Assembly: GCA_946535985.1 (NCBI GenBank)
Contig: CAMNDY010000008.1
Span: forward strand, 1-64,000
Source: an uncultured Treponema sp.
GTDB taxonomy: Bacteria; Spirochaetota; Spirochaetia; Treponematales; Treponemataceae
Direction of reading: 5' to 3'
DNA length: 64,000 bases
A program made the position numbers and the translations under genes. The notes below the pieces were generated by a model. That model had not been told where the DNA came from and ran no database searches. It saw nothing but the letters and a program-made list of their open reading frames with translations. Positions 33,476-41,007 of this stretch are shown in pieces. Position 1 is the first letter of the stretch. Each line of letters opens with the position of its first letter.

Positions 33476-34048
33476 TTATGCTTTTCCCAGAATCTCCATC
33501 CAGCTTCGGGAATCGCGTTTAGAAGTATCAAGTCCCAGCTGCTCAACAAACTTTTCAAGATTTGCCTTTACAACATCCGGAGCAAGACTACTGTCTGTAA
33601 CTTCTATTTCTACATATTTTAAGCCGTTAATCTGTTCAAGCTCTAAGTGAAAATCAATATCTTCCCCTGTTGAGCACTTAAAATATGCCGAAAAAGCATC
33701 CTTATTTTTTTCAAAAAACTTTTTATAACCAGCGGCTTCAAAGAAATATCTTAGCGGATTTCCGTCCTGGATTTGAGTTTCATTTTCGCTGTTAAACTCA
33801 ATTCCATTCTCCACCGATTTTCGCTTAACACAAAAATAAATATCCGTCTGATTTTTATCTACATTCTGCTCCGTCCTGATTCTTATTACCGGAGGTTCGT
33901 TATTTTTTATTCGTTCTTCGCGGGTGTCATATTTAGAATAATATTCATCTGATTTTTTAAGGTGCTCAGCCCTCCCCTCTATATCCGCAAAAATTTTATC
34001 ATACTCCGAATCCGTAAGAGGTATCTTAATCTCAATTTCCTTCCCCAT
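33476..34048 (-). CDS. CYTH domain protein (triphosphate tunnel metalloenzyme)
   Basis: About 190 aa, one CYTH domain. The signature EIEIK (ExExK) is at the N-terminus (KEIEIKIPL). Downstream charged strands (VIRIRTEQ, YFCVKRKS, HLELEQINGLKYVEIEV) match the tunnel residues that bind triphosphate and metal. Members include thiamine or inorganic triphosphatases and class IV adenylate cyclases, so activity is open. The ATG at 34048 is preferred because GGAGG lies 6 nt upstream; a TTG two codons earlier overlaps that site. It reads toward the xylanase gene. Confidence 0.85.
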   Translation of the reverse strand: MGKEIEIKIPLTDSEYDKIFADIEGRAEHLKKSDEYYSKYDTREERIKNNEPPVIRIRTEQNVDKNQTDIYFCVKRKSVENGIEFNSENETQIQDGNPLRYFFEAAGYKKFFEKNKDAFSAYFKCSTGEDIDFHLELEQINGLKYVEIEVTDSSLAPDVVKANLEKFVEQLGLDTSKRDSRSWMEILGKA

Positions 34049-34159
34049 TTCCAACCTCCTTTCTCTTCGTATTTTATAAAAAAATTATAATATTGAAAAC
34101 ATCAAAAAAGAATACAATTCTGTAAAATAATTGTATAAATATTTATTACCAAATGCATT

Positions 34160-34311
34160 GAAAAAATAGCGCGAAGCCGAATTGCAGATTACAAAAATGC
34201 TCTACACTGCTGCCGCGAAAGCGGCAACGTATATAATTACAAGGCAGTGTAGCGCATAGGCGGTGAACCGCCGGTTTTGCAAGGCGTAATTCGGCTGGAA
34301 GCTATTTTTTC
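34160..34311 (+). ncRNA. Structured multi-hairpin element upstream of guaA (element A)
   Basis: Occupies the middle of the 339-bp gap before guaA. Outer stem GAAAAAATAGC / GCTATTTTTTC, then a GCGA/GGAA internal loop, then AGCCGAATT / AATTCGGCT. Inside are CTACACTGC / GCAGTGTAG holding a nested GCCGC-GAAA-GCGGC hairpin, then GGCGG-TGAA-CCGCC and an unpaired GGTTTTG. The tetraloops and the shared layout with 36445-36584 indicate a selected RNA or DNA fold. It has no convincing frame. Whether it is a stand-alone RNA, a leader or a mobile repeat is open. Confidence 0.6.
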
Positions 34312-34358
34312 TACATGTTCCAATCTATATTGTTGCCATAACAAATTATCTTGCATTA

Positions 34359-34387
34359 ATGACATTCTCTTTTGAATTCATTATAAT
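34359..34387 (+). promoter_or_regulatory. Promoter of guaA, predicted leaderless
   Basis: ATGACA (34359-34364), a 17-nt spacer and a perfect TATAAT (34382-34387), then six Ts and the ATG at 34394. The start point is expected at the start codon. No ribosome binding site. Confidence 0.65.
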
Positions 34388-34393
34388 TTTTTT

Positions 34394-36286
34394 ATGAAAC
34401 GCGAAAAAATTGTTGTATTAGACTTTGGTTCCCAGTATGCCCACCTTATTGCTAAACGCTTCCGCATGCTTGGCTATTATTCCGAAATTGCATTGCCTAC
34501 CGCAGGCCTTGATACTTTTGAAAATGCCCGCGGCGTAGTTTTTTCCGGCGGTCCATCTTCTGTTTACGATGACGACGCCCCGGAATTTAACAGTCAGATT
34601 TTAACTTTAGACATCCCAATTCTTGGACTCTGTTACGGCCACTACATTGTTCAGACTGGCTACAACGGAAAAGTTGGAAAAGCAGATGTCGGTGAATTTG
34701 GTTTTGCTACACTCAAGTTTAATGACGGAATGAACGGCGCAAATGCAAAATGTCCGCTTTTCAAAAATATCGAAGGCGACCAGCAGGTTTGGATGAGCCA
34801 TCAGGATGGAGTTCTTCAACTGGGTGAAGGCTTTGAAACAGTAGGAAGCACAAAGGATTGTCCATTTGCGGCAACACAGAATCTTAGTAAAAAGCGTTTC
34901 TCTTTGCAGTTCCATTGCGAGGTAAAAGATACTCCTTGCGGAAATCAGATTTTCCAGAACTTTGCCGATTTTTGCGGCATGCAGAAAAACTGGGATCAGG
35001 ATACTGTATTAAATTATATTCTTGAAAATATTAAAAAAGATGCCGGAGACAAAAATGTTCTTTTGTTCCTGAGCGGCGGTGTAGATTCTACAATCACTTT
35101 TGCTCTGCTTAATAAGGCTCTTGGTCAGGACCGTGTTCTTGGTCTTCACATTGACAACGGCTTTATGCGCAAAAACGAAAGTGCCAATGTTGCCGCTGCC
35201 TACAAAAAGTTTGGCATGACTAACTTCATAACAGAAGATGCCAGCCAGAGCTTCCTGGAGGCTGTTGCAGGGCTTACTGATCCTCAGAAAAAACGCATGG
35301 CTGTTGGCGAAAACTTTATTACAGTCCGCGACCGCGTTGTAGAAGCCCAGCATCTTGATCCAAACAAGTGGATGCTTGCACAAGGCACACTCTACCCAGA
35401 TATCATCGAATCGGGTGGAACAAAAAACAGTCACACAATTAAAACTCATCATAACAGAGTTCAGGGCATTCAGGAGCTCATTGCAAAAGGAATGATTATT
35501 GAACCTGTGCGCGATCTTTACAAAGATGAAGTTCGTGCAATTGGTAAAAAGCTTGGCCTGCCAGATGAACTTGTAATGCGCCATCCTTTCCCGGGACCAG
35601 GCTTAAGCATTAACGTTCTTTGCAGCGATGGTCAGCTTAGTGATAAAGATAAAGAAGAAATACAACTTGCCCAGAAGGAACTGGATAACATTACACTCGA
35701 CATGTTCTGCGAAAACTGCACTGCTAGCCTTAAGAGAAGTATTCTTCCTGTACGCTCAGTTGGTGTTCAGGGAGACTTCCGTACCTACCGCTTCCCGGCA
35801 TTATTGACATTTGCAGATGAGGGCAACGGCTTCTTCCACTTCCCGGGCAAACGCGAAAAACTGGAAGCCTGTTCAAGTACAATTACGAACAGCGCAAAAT
35901 ATATAAACCGCACTTGTGTTAAACTTTTCCAACGTGCAGGAATTGCAGACAGTGACCTTAAAATCCAGCAGGGTTACACAACAAAAGACCGTCTGGATCA
36001 GCTGCGCGAAGTCGACAATATTGTTCTTACAGAACTTCATAAAAGCGGCTGGTATGACAAGATTTTCCAGCATCTTACTATTATATTGCCATATGCAAGT
36101 ACACCGGATCATTCAACCTTTGTTCTGCGTCCGGTTGTTTCAGAAGATGTAATGACAGCCCGTTTTGCAATGCTTGATAAAGATTTGCTGGAAACGATTG
36201 TTCATAAAATTGCGGAGCTGCCTTTTGTTGATGCACTTTACTTTGACGCAACCAACAAGCCACCAGCAACCTTCGGATGGGAATAA
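34394..36286 (+). CDS. guaA: GMP synthase (glutamine-hydrolysing), long form
   Basis: 630 aa, about 110 longer than most bacterial GuaA. It makes GMP from XMP, ATP and glutamine. The amidotransferase triad is C80 (GLCYGHY), H174 and E176 (QFHCEV). The synthetase P-loop is LSGGVDST (226-233), followed by GLHIDNGFMRKNE and the RHPFPGPGLSINVL substrate loop. The extra length is in the C-terminal half (residues about 400-520), where eukaryote-type enzymes also carry an insertion in the dimerisation domain. The usual QFHPE proline is Cys here. No Shine-Dalgarno. Structured elements lie on both sides. Confidence 0.95.
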   Translation: MKREKIVVLDFGSQYAHLIAKRFRMLGYYSEIALPTAGLDTFENARGVVFSGGPSSVYDDDAPEFNSQILTLDIPILGLCYGHYIVQTGYNGKVGKADVGEFGFATLKFNDGMNGANAKCPLFKNIEGDQQVWMSHQDGVLQLGEGFETVGSTKDCPFAATQNLSKKRFSLQFHCEVKDTPCGNQIFQNFADFCGMQKNWDQDTVLNYILENIKKDAGDKNVLLFLSGGVDSTITFALLNKALGQDRVLGLHIDNGFMRKNESANVAAAYKKFGMTNFITEDASQSFLEAVAGLTDPQKKRMAVGENFITVRDRVVEAQHLDPNKWMLAQGTLYPDIIESGGTKNSHTIKTHHNRVQGIQELIAKGMIIEPVRDLYKDEVRAIGKKLGLPDELVMRHPFPGPGLSINVLCSDGQLSDKDKEEIQLAQKELDNITLDMFCENCTASLKRSILPVRSVGVQGDFRTYRFPALLTFADEGNGFFHFPGKREKLEACSSTITNSAKYINRTCVKLFQRAGIADSDLKIQQGYTTKDRLDQLREVDNIVLTELHKSGWYDKIFQHLTIILPYASTPDHSTFVLRPVVSEDVMTARFAMLDKDLLETIVHKIAELPFVDALYFDATNKPPATFGWE

Positions 36287-36321
36287 ACAGCATTTTTAAT
36301 TACATGAGTTTTAATATAAAA

Positions 36322-36397
36322 AATTGCTTCCAGCCGAATTCCGTCTTGAAAAATCGGCGGTTAACCGCCTAAACGCCTTGGAACTATATATGTTCCC
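36322..36397 (-). repeat. Truncated structured element downstream of guaA (element B)
   Basis: On the minus strand it matches the 3' half of element A: a GGCGG-TTAA-CCGCC hairpin, a T-rich single strand, CAAGACGGAATTCGGCTGG then AAGCAATTTTTT. A small GGAAC/GTTCC hairpin precedes it. The expected 5' half is missing, and a MITE sits directly at that end. So guaA has copies of the same element on both sides, in opposite orientation. Confidence 0.6.
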
Positions 36398-36407
36398 GCC
36401 TGATCCC

Positions 36408-36622
36408 CAGGGCTTCCGCATTATAAATAATTAAATATATTTATGTGGCGCGAAGGAACAAAACGGAGGACAAAATGACTCTGACTGTTGATGCCGCGGG
36501 AGCGGCATTTAATAGTTCCACTACAACAGTCAGCGGCAAGCGGCTAGCCGCGGTTTTGACCTCCGTTTTGTGACTGGGAGCCACTATAATAGTGATATTT
36601 TATTTATAATGCGGAAGCCCTG
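36408..36622. mobile_element. 215-bp MITE with perfect 23-bp terminal inverted repeats
   Basis: The ends are perfect 23-bp inverted repeats (36408-36430 and 36600-36622, starting CAGGGCTTCCGCA). A 10-bp direct repeat GCCTGATCCC immediately flanks both sides (36398-36407 and 36623-36632), as expected for a target-site duplication. There is no transposase, so it would be moved in trans. The duplication length is in the range of some IS4-type elements, but I cannot name the parent. The interior carries element C. Together with element B it accounts for most of the 410-bp gap between guaA and the LysM gene. Confidence 0.88.
36445..36584 (+). ncRNA. Structured multi-hairpin element inside the MITE (element C)
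   Basis: Same layout as element A with different stems: GTGGC/GCCAC outer stem, a GCGA/GGGA loop bounded by AG/CT, AAAACGGAGG / CCTCCGTTTT, then GACTGTTG / CAACAGTC holding GCCGC-GGGA-GCGGC, then GCGGC-TA-GCCGC and an unpaired GGTTTTG. Stem sequences differ from element A while pairing is kept; loops and the GGTTTTG strand are conserved. This pattern points to selection on the fold. Confidence 0.6.
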
Positions 36623-36696
36623 GCCTGATCCCATCCTATTCCCTATCATTCTTCTCTTTGGTATAATTGGGTATTATTTTTACAGGAGGATGATTT

Positions 36697-37152
36697 ATGA
36701 AAAAATTATCTGTAATTTTTATGGCTCTGATTGCCGCTCTTGTGCTTGCAGGTTGTAAGTCTACTGGAAACCAGGAAGCTGTAAATGAATCATTCAAAAA
36801 AGTATACACAACCTATTCTGGAATCGTTAATCTTGACGGTGCAGAAGACTACACGGTAGCAGAAGGAGACACCCTTACTTCTATCGCAAAGGCAAAATAT
36901 GGCGAGGATAACGGATACTACTTCCCTCTTATCATGGTAGCATCAAAGAATGTAAGCGATCCAGAGCTCATCAGTCCGGGTGCTCAGCTTGTTATCCCAT
37001 CTTACGATGCAAATATCAATGACAAGGAACAGGCTGCAAAACTCAAGCCTTACTTCAAAGACATTGCCAATGTTTACAAACAGAAAAGAACACCAGGTGC
37101 CGCCGATATCCGCGAGCAGCTCCTCTTGATTTCTGAAGACTTGGGAAAATAA
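36697..37152 (+). CDS. LysM-domain lipoprotein
   Basis: 151 aa. Lipobox LAGC (Cys 20). One LysM domain (residues about 51-105: DYTVAEGDTLTSIAKAKYGED through ISPGAQLVIPSY), which binds peptidoglycan or related glycans. The C-terminal tail is helical. It is likely a cell-wall-contacting periplasmic lipoprotein. AGGAGG ribosome binding site. Monocistronic, with a strong terminator at 37171-37219. Confidence 0.88.
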   Translation: MKKLSVIFMALIAALVLAGCKSTGNQEAVNESFKKVYTTYSGIVNLDGAEDYTVAEGDTLTSIAKAKYGEDNGYYFPLIMVASKNVSDPELISPGAQLVIPSYDANINDKEQAAKLKPYFKDIANVYKQKRTPGAADIREQLLLISEDLGK

Positions 37153-37170
37153 ACAAATAATTTTAATTGA

Positions 37171-37219
37171 AAAAGCCGTGCACTTCAAGCTCGTAGTGAA
37201 GTGCACGGCTTTTTTTTAT
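37171..37219 (+). terminator. Intrinsic terminator after the LysM gene
   Basis: A 15-bp stem (AAGCCGTGCACTTCA and complement, 9-nt loop) followed by eight Ts. Confidence 0.95.
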
Positions 37220-37331
37220 TTGACAATGTAATATTTCTTCCAAATTTCACTTGCATTTTGTTTACATAATGTATCACAATATCACTATATTGCTAGTAAA
37301 AAATTCAAAAATACTTGCGTAAAGTTATATT

Positions 37332-37649
37332 ATGACAGAAGATGAGTTGCAGACACGGGTCATTCAAAATATCCGTGCTTTACGTAAAAAGAAGGGATTT
37401 TCACAGGAAAGACTGGCAGATAAAGCTGATATTTCACGACAAATGATGAATGATATTGAGGGACGTCGACGCTGGCTTACAAAAAGAACTCTTGTCAAAC
37501 TTGCAAATGCACTTGAGGTGGATGTCCACGAACTTTTTATTCCTTCTGCTCAGGAAAACGAAAAAACAAAAGGGATTTACGACACAATTACCCAGGAAGT
37601 TGTTTCGCAGGTAAAAGAAGCAGTTAATAAGGCCTTAAAAAACTTATAA
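37332..37649 (+). CDS. Small XRE-family helix-turn-helix regulator
   Basis: 105 aa. Residues 10-70 form an XRE/Cro-type HTH (NIRALRKKKGFSQERLADKA, ISRQMMNDIEGRRRW, ANALEVDVHELF). The tail (residues 75-105) is a helix that may dimerise. No Shine-Dalgarno precedes the ATG. An upstream TATATT at 37286-37291 could be the -10, leaving a leader of about 35 nt. Its target is unknown; the closest downstream gene is glmS, with a leader region in between. Confidence 0.82.
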   Translation: MTEDELQTRVIQNIRALRKKKGFSQERLADKADISRQMMNDIEGRRRWLTKRTLVKLANALEVDVHELFIPSAQENEKTKGIYDTITQEVVSQVKEAVNKALKNL

Positions 37650-37711
37650 ATATTTCATAGGGGAAATCCACTAGAAAAAAATCTTTATTTTCGTTATATT
37701 TTCTTCATAGT

Positions 37712-37783
37712 ATGAAATCTGAAGAAAGTTCCAAAATTGTAATTCTCAAGGTGAACAGAACAATTCATACTATTATACTTTGA
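37712..37783 (+). CDS. Possible 23-codon leader ORF upstream of glmS
   Basis: ATG at 37712 to TGA at 37783 encodes a 23-residue Lys/Ser-rich start and Ile-rich end (MKSEESSKIVILKVNRTIHT, then IIL). A TATATT at 37695-37700 would start RNA about 5 nt before this ATG. The frame ends 9 nt before a terminator hairpin. It could be a leader peptide in attenuation, or chance. Confidence 0.3.
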   Translation: MKSEESSKIVILKVNRTIHTIIL

Positions 37784-37792
37784 ATCTTAATG

Positions 37793-37824
37793 GCGAGTTT
37801 CTACTATAGGAACTCGCTTTTTTT
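37793..37824 (+). terminator. Terminator/attenuator directly before glmS
   Basis: GCGAGTTTC / GGAACTCGC stem (one G-T pair) with a 7-nt loop, then seven Ts. The glmS ribosome binding site GGGAG starts 3 nt after the T-run and the ATG follows at 37839, so transcription of glmS must pass or start after this signal. Confidence 0.75.
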
Positions 37825-37838
37825 ATGGGAGAAAAATT

Positions 37839-39680
37839 ATGTGTGGAATCGTTGGTTATATTGGACAAAAAGAGGCAACACCTGTTCTTATTAATGCCTT
37901 GAAAAAACTTGAGTACCGCGGATATGACAGTGCCGGTATTGCAGTTTTTGATGGAGAAGACATTGTTGTTCGCAAGACAAAGGGCGCCCTCAAATTTCTT
38001 GAAGAAAAAATTGCCGATGAAACCATCAAAGGTTCACTTGGAATTGGACACACCCGCTGGGCAACTCACGGTGAACCAAGCGACATCAACGCCCATCCTC
38101 AGACAAACGTCAGCGGTTCTATTGCTATTGTCCACAACGGTATTATAGAAAATTATATGGAGCTTAAAAGCTGGCTTCAGGCTCAGGGAATTGTTTTCCG
38201 CAGCCAGACCGATACCGAAGTTATTGCCCATCTTGTAAACTATTATTACGAACAAACCAACGACATCTTTTCTGCAATCATCAAGGCAATTCATAAGCTG
38301 GAAGGAAGCTATGCTCTTGGTGTTGTCTGCAAGGATTATCCTGACCGCTTGATTGCAGCACGTAAAGAAAGTCCTCTTATTATTGGTCTTGGTCAGGGAG
38401 AAAATTTTATTGCCAGCGATGTTCCGGCTGTGCTTGAATACACACGCGATGTTTACTTCCTGGATCAGAAAGAGCTGGCCGTTTTATATGAAGATCACGT
38501 AGATCTTTTTACCGACGAAGGTGAAAAAATTATAAAAGAGCCTTACCACGTAGACTGGGATATTTCCAGCGCAGAAAAAGGCGGATTTGCCCACTTCATG
38601 CTCAAAGAAATTTATGAACAGCCAAAGGCCCTGAACGACACCCTGCGCCCTCGCCTTGTAAAAGAAGGTTCCCGCAACGTAGACATAAAATTTGACGAAG
38701 TAGAATTCGGTGATGACTGGAAAAATGCAGGACGCATTGTTATTACTGCCTGTGGAACTGCTTACCATGCCGGTGCTGTTGCGAAGTATACTTTTGAAAA
38801 GCTTGCCCGCATTCCTGTTGTTGTAGATTTTGCCAGCGAGTTCCGTTACCGCAACCCGATTCTTTACAAAAATGATATTTTTATTGTAATCAGCCAGTCC
38901 GGAGAAACTGCCGATACCCTTGCAGCCCTCCGTCTTGCAAAAGAAGCCGGTGCCCGCATTATTGCAATTACAAACTGTGTAGGTTCAACAGTAAGCCGCG
39001 AAGCCGATGATGTTATTTACACCTGGGCCGGCCCCGAAATTGCAGTTGCTTCTACAAAAGCATATACAACCCAGCTTATGTGCTTGTGCCTTCTTGCTCT
39101 TAAAGCAGCTCACTTGCGTGGAACAATTGATGACACAGAATTCCGCCGTCTTCTTGATGAACTTGAAACTGTTCCTGCAAAAGCTCAGGAAATCCTCGAT
39201 AATCAGGCTGATGTCCAGAAGTTTGCATCCCGCAACTTTAACAAGGAAAAAGTCTTCTATATTGGCCGTCAGTTCGACAGCGCAACAAGTTTGGAATGTG
39301 CCCTCAAACTAAAGGAAGTAAGCTACATGCACTCCGAAGCCTTTGCCGCCGGTGAACTTAAGCACGGCCCGATTGCCCTCATAGACCGCATGACTTTAGT
39401 TGTTGCCACAGCCACCAGCCGAGCCCTCTTTGACAAACTCAAAAGCAACATCGTAGAAGTAAAATCCCGCGGTGCCGCAACCCTCGTCATAACCCAGGAC
39501 AAATCCGGCAGTTTTGGCGACAGCGCCGACACCGTAATTTCCATCCCGGAAACCGACGAAAGCTTTATTTCAATGCTGTCTATTATTCCGGCTCAGCTCT
39601 TTGCCTATTATTGTGCTGTTCAACGCGGAAACGACCCTGATAAACCAAGGAATCTGGCTAAGTCGGTTACGGTGGAGTAA
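37839..39680 (+). CDS. glmS: Glutamine-fructose-6-phosphate aminotransferase
   Basis: 613 aa, the usual size. It makes glucosamine-6-phosphate for peptidoglycan. The N-terminal amidotransferase starts MCGIVGYIG (catalytic Cys 2 after Met removal) with LEYRGYDSAGIA and HTRWATHG. The C-terminal half has two SIS domains (ISQSGETADTLAALRLAKEA; ECALKLKEVSYMHSEAF) and the conserved end PRNLAKSVTVE. No glmS ribozyme was seen upstream; instead a terminator-like hairpin abuts the ribosome binding site, suggesting attenuation. Confidence 0.97.
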   Translation: MCGIVGYIGQKEATPVLINALKKLEYRGYDSAGIAVFDGEDIVVRKTKGALKFLEEKIADETIKGSLGIGHTRWATHGEPSDINAHPQTNVSGSIAIVHNGIIENYMELKSWLQAQGIVFRSQTDTEVIAHLVNYYYEQTNDIFSAIIKAIHKLEGSYALGVVCKDYPDRLIAARKESPLIIGLGQGENFIASDVPAVLEYTRDVYFLDQKELAVLYEDHVDLFTDEGEKIIKEPYHVDWDISSAEKGGFAHFMLKEIYEQPKALNDTLRPRLVKEGSRNVDIKFDEVEFGDDWKNAGRIVITACGTAYHAGAVAKYTFEKLARIPVVVDFASEFRYRNPILYKNDIFIVISQSGETADTLAALRLAKEAGARIIAITNCVGSTVSREADDVIYTWAGPEIAVASTKAYTTQLMCLCLLALKAAHLRGTIDDTEFRRLLDELETVPAKAQEILDNQADVQKFASRNFNKEKVFYIGRQFDSATSLECALKLKEVSYMHSEAFAAGELKHGPIALIDRMTLVVATATSRALFDKLKSNIVEVKSRGAATLVITQDKSGSFGDSADTVISIPETDESFISMLSIIPAQLFAYYCAVQRGNDPDKPRNLAKSVTVE

Positions 39681-39720
39681 AAAAACACTTTTATTTTAAA
39701 TAGTAAAAATGCCTCTTCCA

Positions 39721-39729
39721 TGTTATAAT
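39721..39729 (+). promoter_or_regulatory. Extended -10 promoter of the 39794 lipoprotein
   Basis: TGTTATAAT: TGn followed by a perfect TATAAT, about 65 nt before the ATG. No -35 of note. Confidence 0.55.
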
Positions 39730-39793
39730 CATAATATTACTGAACCTTGAAGCCACCAGTTTATTTGAATAATTAAATATGGAGAAAAAGTAT

Positions 39794-40924
39794 ATGAAAA
39801 ACTTTTTGAAAATAGCTGTGTTGTCATTAGTGCTTTGTGTAACATTTACAGGTTGTGTATGGGATGACAAGAAAGAAGGTGCTATACATAACCCAATATC
39901 TTTAACCATGGACAAATGGGAAAAAGGCAGTATTTCTCCGGGAAAAGAAACAGCAGGTGTTAAGTATTATATAATTTTTGCAAGAAGAGCAGCAACTCAT
40001 CGCATTTATGTTAAAATGGATACAGTTAAAAATCTTGATATCTATATACTTAACAGCGCTTATGAACAAATAGGTAGCAGAAATGATTTTGATGGAGATA
40101 CCGGGAGGGTTTTCTATGCAGAATGGGAAGCCGAGCCTGGTAAAGTTTACTACATAAAAGCCGAAGGAAATTATACTAATACATCCGGTTCCTTCTGGAT
40201 TGGATATACAGATTTTCCTGCTCGCCCAGAAACTGTTTTTACTGAATTAACACAGAATAAATGGACAAACGGTAATATTGTAAGTCCAAATAATGGTGGA
40301 ACAGGAGAGCAATGGTTTACATTTGTTGCAACAGAAGATACCCAGTATATTTATGTAAAATTCAGTACATGTACAGATTTAGATTTATACATATATGACA
40401 GTAATTATAACCAGATAGGCGATAGAATAGATGCCGGAGGCTATGGATGGGTAGCAAGTCAAATTTTCAGCACATACAGATCATCTTTAGAAATTGGTAA
40501 AACCTATTATATTAAAGCCGACTATGGCACAGGAAACTTCTGGATTGGTTTTACAGATTTCCCAGCTACTCCAGAAGCTGTCATTTCTCCATTAACCGAA
40601 AACGAATGGGCCCAGGGAAATATCAAGAGCCAAAGCAGTGGCGGTCTTGGTGAGCAATGGTTTACATTTGTTGCAACAGATGAGACACAATATATCTTTG
40701 TAAAATTCAGTTCCTGTACAGAGTTAGATTTATATATATACGACAGTGATCTTAACCAGATTGGCAGCAGATTTGATGCCGGAGGTTATGGATGGGAAGC
40801 AGGTCAAATCGACAAAACTTCCAGAACACTTGTCAGCGGCCAAACATATTATATATTGGCAAATTATAATACTGGTACCTTTTGGATAACCTTTGGTCCC
40901 GATAGTGTAGCTCCGGCTCCTTAA
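39794..40924 (+). CDS. Lipoprotein with three PPC-like repeats
   Basis: 376 aa from the ATG at 39794 (GGAGAAAAAG upstream; an ATG five codons earlier overlaps this site). Lipobox FTGC. It contains three units of about 115 residues. Each has WxxGxI, an EQWFTFVATxxTQYIYVKF-type strand, LDLYIYDSxxxQIG and a YYIxAxYxTGxFWIGFTDFP ending. The pattern resembles bacterial pre-peptidase C-terminal (PPC) beta domains. The first unit is the most divergent. First of six adjacent lipoprotein genes. Confidence 0.75.
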   Translation: MKNFLKIAVLSLVLCVTFTGCVWDDKKEGAIHNPISLTMDKWEKGSISPGKETAGVKYYIIFARRAATHRIYVKMDTVKNLDIYILNSAYEQIGSRNDFDGDTGRVFYAEWEAEPGKVYYIKAEGNYTNTSGSFWIGYTDFPARPETVFTELTQNKWTNGNIVSPNNGGTGEQWFTFVATEDTQYIYVKFSTCTDLDLYIYDSNYNQIGDRIDAGGYGWVASQIFSTYRSSLEIGKTYYIKADYGTGNFWIGFTDFPATPEAVISPLTENEWAQGNIKSQSSGGLGEQWFTFVATDETQYIFVKFSSCTELDLYIYDSDLNQIGSRFDAGGYGWEAGQIDKTSRTLVSGQTYYILANYNTGTFWITFGPDSVAPAP

Positions 40925-40956
40925 CGATATAACACAAAGCAAGGATTTTGAAAATC

Positions 40957-40986
40957 TTGACAAATTCCCTTATACACTTTTATACT
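40957..40986 (+). promoter_or_regulatory. Promoter of the 41008 lipoprotein
   Basis: Perfect TTGACA (40957-40962), an 18-nt spacer and TATACT (40981-40986). The leader is about 15 nt. Confidence 0.75.
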
Positions 40987-41007
40987 TAATTAGTCCGAGA
41001 TATTGTC

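Noticed and set aside
35009-35584. 191-codon minus-strand frame opposite guaA
   Set aside because: Antisense to conserved guaA codons; no ribosome binding site or recognisable motif.
37650-37838. glmS ribozyme or riboswitch upstream of glmS
   Set aside because: No conserved glmS ribozyme core or double-pseudoknot pattern was found; only a small frame and a simple terminator hairpin.
40243-40915. Tandem DNA repeat as a recombination cassette
   Set aside because: The similarity is at protein level between PPC-like units; DNA identity is only partial.
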